Positions 53,771-64,000 of a DNA stretch of 64,000 nt are shown here, piece after piece; position 1 is the stretch's first letter; each line of letters opens with the position of its first letter. Position numbers and translations under genes: made by a program. This stretch comes from Trichoderma breve (taxonomy: Eukaryota > Ascomycota > Sordariomycetes > Hypocreales > Hypocreaceae): NCBI RefSeq assembly GCF_028502605.1, contig NC_079237.1, positions 2,046,001 through 2,110,000 on the forward strand. The letters run 5' to 3'. The notes below the pieces were generated by a model that saw only the letters and a list, made by a program, of their open reading frames with translations, did not search any database and was not told the DNA's origin.

Positions 53771-55421
53771 ATGGCTGCCAACAGTTACTACTATGGCGGC
53801 AATCAGCAGCCTCCAAACCACCCTACAGCCCCTTACTACGACAGTACGCACGCGCCGTCAGATTCAGAGCTTCCGCAAGCCTACAACTCTGGCTATTCGG
53901 ATGCTCACTATGGGAGCCCATATGGCGCTCCGAACCACCAGCCCCAAACAGGTGCGTCGCCGTTTGATACCGTATTCGACGATCACGCATACCCAACGAA
54001 TTCGAACTCAGGGCCGGGCGGCGCGAGCAGCAGCGACATCTCTCAGCAGGGATTCTACCACCAGGACACGGGCTACTATGGCTCAAGGACGGAGAATATC
54101 CCGTTGCAGGACCACACGAGCAAGTCTCCCGAGGCTACTGACCACATTTACGACGCGCCGGCTGGACAGTCAAATCAGAGGCGTGACAAGAGAGGCAAGG
54201 TTCGGGTAGGCGAGCTGGGCATGTTTGGTTCCAATAGGAAGCGCATCCCCTGGTTGGTCTACATCTTCTCGATTGCGCAAGTTGGCGTCTTCATCGCCGA
54301 GATTGTGCGGAATGGTAAGCGCACACGACCATCTAGTTCCAATTTGCTACACCGGCTCTAACCATGATATCTTGCAGGTCTTTTGACAGGCTCTCCCATC
54401 ATGATCAAGCCCCAGTTCAACCCAATGATCGGGCCGTCGACACAGGTCCTCATCAACATGGGCGCCCGTTTCCCGCCTTGTATGCACAATATCAAGGAAG
54501 TCCAAGGCTCCACGATCCCCGTGCTGTTCCTCTGCCCAAACGCCACCAAGACTACGCAATTCTGCCCACTCTCGGAACTGTGCGGCTTCGGCGGTGACGT
54601 CCCGAATCCTCTTTTCGATGGCAACGAGCACCAGTCCCCGAGTCCCAATCAGTGGTGGCGCTTCATCATTCCGATTTTCATGCACGCCGGGCTTATTCAT
54701 ATCGGCTTCAACCTTCTTATGCAACTCACCATCGGCAAAGAAATGGAGATGGCAATTGGGTCGATTCGATTTTTCCTCGTATATATGAGCGCCGGCATCT
54801 TTGGTTTCGTCATGGGAGGAAATTATGCCGCCCCCGGTATTGCTTCTACTGGAGCGTCTGGCTCTCTTTTCGGAATTATTGCTCTTACTCTGCTCGACCT
54901 TTTATATTCGTGGAAGGAGCGACGAAGCCCGGTCAAGGATCTGCTGTTCATTATCATCGACATGGTTATATCTTTTGTTCTCGGGTTGCTGCCTGGTCTC
55001 GACAACTTTTCTCACATTGGAGGGTTCTTGATGGGCCTTGTCTTGGGTATCTGCGTCCTACACTCTCCTAACTCTCTGCGAAGGAGAATTGGTCCGGATC
55101 CGTTTTACTCAGCCGTGCCTGGTGCGGCGGAGCCGGGCTCTGTTCCCTTTTACAAAAACCCAGTTGGCTTTTTTAAGGGACGGAAACCTTTGTGGTGGGT
55201 CTGGTGGCTTGTTCGAGCGGCCGCTCTTGTGGTTATCATCGTCGTCTTTGTTGTTTTGATCAACAACTTTTACAAGGTTGGCAATACTTGCAGCTGGTGC
55301 AAGTATCTTAGTTGTCTCGTGAGTTTGCACCCCCTGTCACTTTTCCAAGGATAAGCGATAAGCTAACATGCTCCAGCCTGTCAATGGATGGTGCGATCTC
55401 GGAACCATCAAGGTACAGTAA
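53771..55421 (+). CDS. Rhomboid intramembrane serine protease
   Basis: Polytopic membrane protease cleaving transmembrane substrates. Exons 53771-54314, 54378-55318 and 55377-55421 give 509 residues. Residues 1 to about 160 are a cytosolic Tyr/Gln/Ser/Pro-rich region (MAANSYYYGGNQQPPNHPT). Membrane segments start at IPWLVYIFSIAQVGVFIAEI. The catalytic Ser is near residue 342 in TGASGSLFG, and the His near 394 in FSHIGGFLMG, forming the expected dyad. A loop between the first segments contains FPPCMHNI and CPLSELCGFGG cysteines, as in secretory-pathway rhomboids. The third exon is only 45 nt (PVNGWCDLGTIKVQ). This fits the RbdA/Golgi or plasma membrane type rather than mitochondrial PARL, since no targeting sequence is visible. 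Some fungal rhomboids act in SREBP processing with the DSC complex; whether this one does is unknown. Confidence 0.93.
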
Positions 55422-57142
55422 AGGTTTAAAAGGTGTGAAATTTCTAGACGAAACAAAAAGAGGTAGAGAACCGAGTATTTGCCGACGTCCAAATTTCATC
55501 TTTGCGCCTCATGAGATGTGTGCAGAAGAAGGAAGAGAACAGAGTGAGAGGATCAATTCTTTACATTATTTATACAGCGCTGGCGTTCAAGGTCGTGGAA
55601 GAGGCTACGGTTACACACTCATAAGACAACGGAAAGAAAAAGGGATGATCTCATAATGGGGCGAAAACAAACCCATCTCACAGTTTGTATATAGACGATG
55701 ATTGTTATTGTCTCAGGATTAGACTGTCTACATCTCGAAGAGTGACTGCATGGGAGTGGGACCAGGGGAGAGGAGAAGGCCTTTTGCTTTTATTTTTGTA
55801 TTTTAGAGGTTACAACTCTGCAGGGTGACTGAAGCATCTGGCCACATTTGCGTCACATCTTGGCATTGAGCGTACTAGAGCAGCCGTAAAGAGGTATTTA
55901 TGCAAGACAGCTGTTTGCCAGGCGGCAAGTCACGCGACTAGTTACCTAAGAGAATCGAGGCGTGACGACGCTGTTGATGTTGCATCTGCCTGTATGAGTA
56001 ATTCGCCCACGGGTAAATATCTTTTGCCATTCCGGAATCTTCCCTTTCTCCCTTACTTTATTCTCGAGGTCTGACCGTTTCTTCTGCAAATCTTCACACA
56101 TACGAGCTCATATGGCCCTTGTCTCAACGACAACACACGACGAGCACTTCCAGAAGAGCAGAGCTGAACACGACTTTACTAAATGGCAATAAGCAGAGCA
56201 CGCATCAAGCGAGAACAGACGTGTTCGACAACAAAGGTACGATAAGAATGGGCAAGGAGCCCTAACCACCCCCTCGCCTCTCTTCATGATGAATGTTCTT
56301 CAATGCATGGCTTAACTGAATGATCCCGCAAGGGACATATGTTGAGCAACAAGAATACGCCTCTGATACCAAGCTCCACCTCTTTCTTCTAGAATAATTG
56401 TTGTTTCTGGGAAGACCTGCCGGCTAACTGAAGCTATAGGATATCCTACGGCACGTCAATTGGAACAGATGATGTCTCGGTTCACCGGTAAGTCTTTTGA
56501 TCTTGTTGATTGAGCATCATAGCGTGAGGCAGGCGCTGGCTATTGAAGACGATGAACACCACTTGCGATGATTCAAGCTGTTTGACTCTCAATACACTCT
56601 GTACCAGAGGAACGGGCTGTTATGCCTGCTAGGTTTCATAGATTTGTCATAGTTGTGACTCCTGAACAAGTAGCTGTACTGCTAAATGAGAACCACCGTA
56701 CTTCTTTGTTTGCCCCTGGCTAGCTAGCAATAGATCAAGATCGTTCTAAAATCAACGGACCGCAAAGGGAGATTCCCGTGGTGGCGTCTTCTGTGTGGAA
56801 TCTTCTTTTGCCTCCATTTCCTGGAGCTTCGTTAGAGACGGCTAGCTCAGGAGTACCCCAGAGAATTGCAACCCCGCTCGACACATGTACCCTTGTACTC
56901 TTGCTTAGGTAACACAACAGCAAGAGAACGCCAACTCACGTGCGAACCCATTAAACAACAGGTGGGTCTCGTCACGTCACGGTCCGGGAGGCGCGTATTG
57001 CTGGAAATATCGTGACAGCCGGAAACTCGCCTTTTCCTCCAGGGACCAACAATTCGCCACAGCATTGTTGGAATCCCCCCACGAAAAGCTACAGCCGGCC
57101 TCGGTTTGTTTAATTCCTATCAAGAAGCATCACAAAAGGACC
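55422..57142. other. Intergenic region before DNA polymerase delta
   Basis: About 1.7 kb. No gene supported; frames near 56735-57065 are short. A CACGTG box lies at 56937. Confidence 0.5.
56937..56942. promoter_or_regulatory. CACGTG box upstream of polymerase delta
   Basis: Context CCAACTCACGTGCGAAC, about 205 bp before the start codon. A nearby GTCACGTCACGG at 56971 is a related half-site. Confidence 0.45.
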
Positions 57143-60100
57143 ATGGCTGCCACAGTCGTTCCTCAGAAGCGAGTGCTGGGCGAGTCCCGCACTCGCCAGA
57201 ACATCCCCTCATCACCACAATCCGCCAAGAAGCGGAAGACTGAAATCGACGAGCCTGCACCGATACCTCGCTTTATTAGCTCACAAAAGGGGCCCGGAGC
57301 CAAGCTGGGGTCTAGCCAGACAAAGAGCGTTTTCGAATCCGAAGTTCTCGAAAAGCTTAGCCAGGATATATCGGAACGCAAGCAGAACAATACAGAAAAG
57401 GACCAGGCATGGGATCGGCCGCCGGTCACGGAATTCGTCCCGGACCGGGACAGCATCTGCTTCCAGTCCATCGAGGCCGAAGAGGGTACCATAAACGGCG
57501 GAAAGGTTGCCGTGAAGCTCTTTGGCGTGACTGCCGAGGGCTACTCAGTTATGCTGCATGTCACAGACTTCAAGCACTACCTCTACGTGGCCGCTCCTCT
57601 GTCCTTCCAGCAAAAGGACTGCGCGCTGTATAAGGCTTATCTCGAGACACAGGTTGCCCAGCACCAACCTGCGATTCATTCAGTGAGCTTAGCCATGAGA
57701 GAAGACATCTACCACTACCAGGGCAACGTACAAAGCCCCTATCTCAAAATCACCGTCACCGATCCAAAGTTTATCAACACGGTGCGATCGACAATAGAAA
57801 AGGGCCTTGCAAACTGGAAAGGCATGTGGGGAGCTCTGGATGGAGGCCTGAGAACATATGACAACATCCAATACGTTCTCCGATTCATGGTGGATTGCAA
57901 GGTAATGGCTTTACTGTACCCTTGATTTTCCTGCTGTTGTGACATTTGGCTAACAGGCTGCGAGCTAGATTCAAGGCATGTCGTGGGTGGAAGCTCCTGC
58001 CGGCAGCTACAAAATGATACCAGAACACAGCCGCCAGTCCAATTGCCAGATCGAAGCCGAAGTCAACTACATGAATCTCATAGCCCACAAGCCAGAAGGA
58101 GATTGGGCCAAGATGGCCCCCCTACGTATCCTTTCCTTCGATATCGAGTGCGCTGGACGCAAGGGAATCTTTCCTGAGGCCAACGTCGACCCCGTCATCC
58201 AAATTGCAAACGTTGTCACCAAATATGGAGAGAAGAAGCCTTTTATCCGAAACGTCTTTTGTCTAGACACCACCAGCTCCATTGTTGCGACACAAATTCT
58301 AGATTATGAGAAAGAGGAGCAGATGCTTCACGAGTGGCAACAATTCCTCATCAGGGTCGACCCAGACATCATCATCGGATACAACACCTCCAACTTTGAT
58401 TTTCCCTACCTTCTTGATCGTGCGAAGCACCTCAAGGTGCAAGGCTTTGAGTACTGGTCTCGTATTCCTAGCAAGCCATCCAAAGTCAAGGAAACGAACT
58501 TTTCAAGTAAACAAATCGGAAACCGTGACACCAAGGCCACAAATACCAATGGTAGATTACAGCTCGACATGCTGCAGCTAGTCCAGCGCGATCATCACCT
58601 GCGAAGTTACACGCTGAACTCTGTTTGCTCCCAGTTCTTAGGCGAGCAAAAGGAAGATGTGCACCACACCATGATTACGGAGCTATTCAACGGAACGCCG
58701 GAATCACGACGCCGTCTGGCGCTCTACTGTTTGAAGGATGCCTATCTCCCCCAAAGACTGATGGATAAATTGTCATGTCTAGAAAACTATACCGAAATGG
58801 CTAGAGTCACGGGCGTTCCTTTCAACTTTCTGCTTTCGCGTGGACAGCAGATCAAGTTCGTCAGTCAGCTTTTCCGTAAAGCACTGGAACAGAAGCTAGT
58901 CATCCCCAACATCGCTCCTCAAGGCACAGAGGATCAATACGAAGGTGCTACAGTTATTGAGCCGACGCGAGGATACTACGACGTACCCATTGCGACTCTT
59001 GATTTTGCTTCCCTGTATCCGAGTATCATTCAAGCACACAACCTATGCTACACGACCTTGTTAAGACCCGGAGATGTCGAGAAATTCAAGCTACAAAAAG
59101 ACGTCGACTACATCGTCACCCCCAATGGAGACTCCTTCGTGACGGCCACGAAGCGCAAGGGTCTACTCGCCCAGATTCTAGAAGAATTGCTATCAGCCAG
59201 AAAGCAGGCGAAGCGAGAGCTAGCCCAAGAGACGGATCCCTTCAAGAAGGCCGTGCTGAACGGTAGACAGCTGGCGCTGAAAGTCAGCGCCAACTCTGTC
59301 TACGGTTTGACGGGTGCAACGACAGGAAAGCTACCTTGTCTTGCGATTGCAAGTAGTACTACCAGTTTCGGCCGTCAGATGATTGAGAAGACGAAGAAGG
59401 AGGTGGAGATGAAGTACACCATTGCAAACGGCTACACCCACGATGCTCAGGTCATTTACGGTGATACGGATTCCGTCATGGTAAAGTTTGGAACCAAGGA
59501 TCTCGCAGAGGCGATGAAGCTCGGTGAGGAAGCCTCTAAGTTCGTGTCGGCCAAGTTCTTGAAGCCCATCAAGCTGGAATTCGAAAAGGTCTACTTTCCA
59601 TATCTCCTCATCAACAAGAAACGATATGCTGGGCTCTACTGGACAAAGACGGAGAAATACGACAAGATGGACACCAAGGGTCTCGAAACGGTGCGGCGTG
59701 ACAACTGCCTGCTGGCACAGACTGTCATTGAAAAGGTCTTGCGAATGATTCTCATCGACCGAGACGTCCAGGGTGCACAAGAGTAAGTAAAGCAGATGTT
59801 ATTGTATGGTTGAGAAGGCAGAATGGCTAATGTCTTTTATCAAAATCAGCTACGTCAAAGGCACAATTGCAGATCTGCTACAGAACAAGGTTGACATGTC
59901 AAAACTGGTCATCACAAAGGCCCTGACCAAGGAAGACTACGCAGCCAAGCAAGCCCACGTTGAACTCGCACAAAGGATGAAGAAGCGCGATGCCGGCTCG
60001 GCGCCTGGTCTTGGCGATCGAGTGGCGTATGTCATGGTAAGGGGAGCGGCGGGAGCCAAAAACTTTGAAAAGTCGGAGGATCCAATCTACGTGCTGGAGA

Positions 60101-60591
60101 ACAACGTGCCGATCGACACCAAGTACTACCTGGACAACCAGCTAGCGAAGCCACTCGGACGAATCTTTGAGCCCATCCTAGGCGAGACAAAGGCCAAATC
60201 TCTGCTGACGGGAGACCACACGCGTACCATCTCGGTGGCGGCCCCCACGGTGGGTGGCCTGATGAAGTTTGCCAAGAAGACGCAGACGTGCATGGGATGC
60301 AAGAAGCCGCTCACGGGCAAGCACGAGAGCGCCGGGGCGGTATGCAGCGACTGCGCGCCTCGCGTGGGAGAGCTGTACAACAAGACGCTGGACCGAGTAT
60401 CGGACCTTGAGGTGCGATTCGGACGGCTGTGGACTCAATGCCAAAGATGCCAGGGTAGCATGCACTGTGAAGTCATTTGCAGCAGCAAGGACTGCCCCAT
60501 CTTTTACATGCGAATGAAGGCCAAGAAGGATCTGGAGGACGCAGGCAAGGAGCTCTCCAGATTTGATGCAGACCAAGCCGCCATCTGGTGA
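57143..60591 (+). CDS. POL3: DNA polymerase delta catalytic subunit
   Basis: Nuclear B-family replicative polymerase with proofreading, responsible mainly for the lagging strand. Exons 57143-57901, 57969-59782 and 59850-60591 give 1104 residues, the usual length. The frame is open to a TTG at 57065, but the first ATG is at 57143 ([12 protein letters not shown]). Near residue 20-30 SAKKRKTE is nuclear-localisation-like. Exonuclease motif I is [10 protein letters not shown] (about 308); polymerase motif A is [10 protein letters not shown] (about 597), motif B is around NSVYGLTG and motif C is YGDTDSV (about 749). The C-terminal CysA (CMGCKKP with CSDC, near 1005) and CysB (CQRCQG with CSSKDC) modules, the latter binding an iron-sulphur cluster, are intact. 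No frame damage. Confidence 0.98.
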
Positions 60592-62778
60592 GAGGCTTGA
60601 ATGGGGGCACGGGGGGTATAGGTGGGGAACTGCACGATGATGCAACCCCTTGTTTTGCTTTATTTATTTTTCAGGGTTTTTTGGGGGTCAGACGAAAAGG
60701 GCCCGACAGCAGAATGGCTGTATTTGTATGTATCCATCATTGGATGGCGTTTTCTGGAGTGAGTGCGAAGCATGCGTACTCGTATGTGTATGTCTATGTA
60801 TGGACTAATGTGCGTGGGGGTTCATGAAATCGCCATTACTGCTTTCATGATTCTGCAATGCCGTTTTGCGTCAGTAATGTGGAGGGAAGATGTACGACTA
60901 TGGATCATGTATATCGCAAGTTGATTTGTCGGGACAGCGTATCATCAGGAAGATAGAGTCAGTTACGTCCAAGTATTAGCATTGCACAATTCAATTGCAA
61001 AACCAAAAACAAAAAGAAATGGGGTTCCTGCCATCGCCGAGAGAGCAGCGTATATACGGTCGGTGAGAGGGAGTGCAGAGCCTAGTTATTCCGAGGCCGC
61101 GGCTTGAGACAACGGCAATCCATGCAGGCAATTCATTGTTGCGGGTAGTCGCCCCGAGACTAGGAGGGCCGACTAGAGCTGAGAAAGTGTGCTTGGCGTT
61201 GTCAGATTGTGATCTGGGTTGTATGAGTTGATGGTGAGCTCCGATACCGCAGGGCGTTTTTTGGAGGTGATGGGTTTGGTGGGTGTAGGGAGAAATCGGA
61301 ACGGGGAGATTTGATTGATTTGAATTGATTTGTACGAGGACTGAGATTGACAGTGGTGACTGACTAATGCCGCTTTATTGTGCACTGCTGCATGATAAAT
61401 AGGCACAATGGCTGGGTTCGGTGGTATTGTATGTTATATTGTAGGAATGGTGGTGTGAAGCAGGCAATGTCTAAATTATGGGGACTTGAATACTATCTAA
61501 ATATTTTTCAATCTTGTGTTGCCCTTGATAGAGGCGTTTTGGTTGGGCTTATTGGGCTTTTGTGGATTGGTGCCATGCGTTGCTCAATCTTGTTTGCTTC
61601 CCGAATATTTTGTGTTATATAGAGATAAGAAAGTCCTTGAAGATATTACACGTGTAAACATCTGTGTAGGCTCTTATTCGTATCATCAAAATGTCTTGCA
61701 AGACTGACTGAGCACATGTCAAACCGCACTTCCCAAGCCAATCGCTACCCTTGCATCAACTAGTCTCGGCTGCATCAATCGCCTGTCGCTTTTTTAGCTC
61801 CGCGTTGCTTCCCGCATGCCGGTAACGGCGGGCTTGGATCTTAGCCAAAGTCTACGATTGGACGGCGGCGATGCGGCGACGCAATTGAATCTTCAAACGG
61901 GCAGCGCGGCGGCGGCCAATCAAGAACGGCGAGGTCGCTCGGATAGGGATTGATAGCTGGAGATGATAGTCGATTCCTTGACGCTTTGTCTTGATTCGCT
62001 TTGGTTGGTTGTATTTCATTATCGATATGCTTTACTTTATTGATTTGATAGGAGCGTGAATCAATCTCCTTACACACCCGTGTTAGTGATTCCAGTTGAT
62101 ATTGCCGACACTACTGTACCATACATCGGGCGAGTCGCTCATTATGAGACGGGATATTCAGCCCTTTTGGATTAAATGGCGCTTTTTGGGGGCGTGGGGC
62201 GTATTCTTCTTATTTCCCCGTGAGCGATTATTGATGATTCCCTCTTCTGCCTGTTTTACCGTGTTGAGAAAAGATCTCGGGTGTTTTTTCTTCCTTTTTA
62301 TGGTGTTTGTCGAGCAGCGTCATAGATTGACGCCCCCCCTTCGCCTCTCGCAATCTAATCTCATCTACCTAAGCAAGCCCATCTGAGCGACTATCGGAGC
62401 GCCAGCCTGTGGCTTTCTAATATTTTTTTTTTGTTTGAGCGAGACGTAACGTGCCATGGGGGTGCGTCGGGGATGGGGGGAAAGCGCGATGATGGGTTTC
62501 TTGGCCATTGAGTTTGGCCGAGATGGCGAAACTTTTGGGTCTTGGCTTTTGGGAGGGAGGCGAAGATAACAATCTATATAAGAGCAGCTTGGTTCCCGCG
62601 GTAGAGATGTTTGGCTTTTCTCTCTCTTTTTTTATTTCTTGATTACCGGGTCTTGCAACTCTTGCTATAGATATTGTTCTTAGAGAGGCTTTGAAGCACG
62701 CGACACAGAATATATAGACTCGCCACATCAACTCCATACCAACAACCGACGCCGATACACACACACACTCACATCAAA
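60592..62778. promoter_or_regulatory. 3' flank of polymerase delta and promoter of glutamate dehydrogenase
   Basis: About 2.2 kb without supported genes. A good TATA box (CTATATAAG) lies at 62575-62583, about 200 bp before the dehydrogenase start. A 12-codon upstream frame (ATG at 62607 to TGA at 62642) lies just past the likely start of transcription. Confidence 0.6.
62575..62583 (+). promoter_or_regulatory. TATA box of glutamate dehydrogenase
   Basis: CTATATAAG, followed by a CT-rich stretch (62616-62640) typical of strong fungal promoters. It predicts transcription starting near 62605. Confidence 0.6.

Positions 62779-64000
<1,222 letters not shown>

Overview
This is nuclear DNA of a filamentous ascomycete. 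Introns are short, usually with GTRNGT donors and CTAAC-like branch points. Two genes encode Zn2Cys6 regulators, one is a LysM/GH18 subgroup C chitinase, and the protein set is that of a Sordariomycete. A hypocrealean fungus, probably Trichoderma or a close relative, is my best guess from content; I could not run a database search. Codon bias in highly expressed genes creates long antisense open frames, which I left out.

Layout. 1-1563 (-): a CTF1/Far-type fatty-acid regulator, cut by the left edge. 6102-8718 (-): mitochondrial malic enzyme. 12724-17628 (-): a very large acidic protein with terminal OB-like regions, probably telomere associated. 18723-23663 (-): a secreted LysM/GH18 chitinase in seven exons, transcribed away from a hypothetical gene at 24592. 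A small secreted protein (25730) and a flavin monooxygenase (27190) follow. 28999-40224 holds ribosomal protein L4, an 879-residue Cys-repeat protein, PGA2, mitochondrial EF-Tu and ribosomal protein S29. 40225-45338 holds an ER protein disulfide isomerase, a 78-residue HSBP1-like gene and the DSC E3 ligase subunit. 45904-48187 (-) is a second Zn2Cys6 regulator. 51470-64000 holds a small membrane protein, a rhomboid protease, DNA polymerase delta and NADP-glutamate dehydrogenase, the last cut by the right edge.

Most genes are unrelated housekeeping neighbours; no biosynthetic cluster or defence system is visible. Long gene-free blocks (1.6-6.1, 8.7-12.7 and 48.2-51.5 kb) lie upstream of the two transcription factors and the malic enzyme. 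ER quality-control functions (PDI, DSC ligase, PGA2) and translation genes (L4, S29, EF-Tu) are each represented, and several translation and replication promoters share a CACGTG box.

Exon structures were built by hand from splice signals, reading frame and family conservation. Several include very small exons: 29 nt in EF-Tu, 29 nt in the CTF1-like gene and 9 nt in S29. The most unusual observations are a second, coding-free copy of the monooxygenase promoter lying between two 57-bp direct repeats, a threefold Cys-motif repeat in the 879-residue protein, and a four-copy short linear motif in the telomere-type protein.
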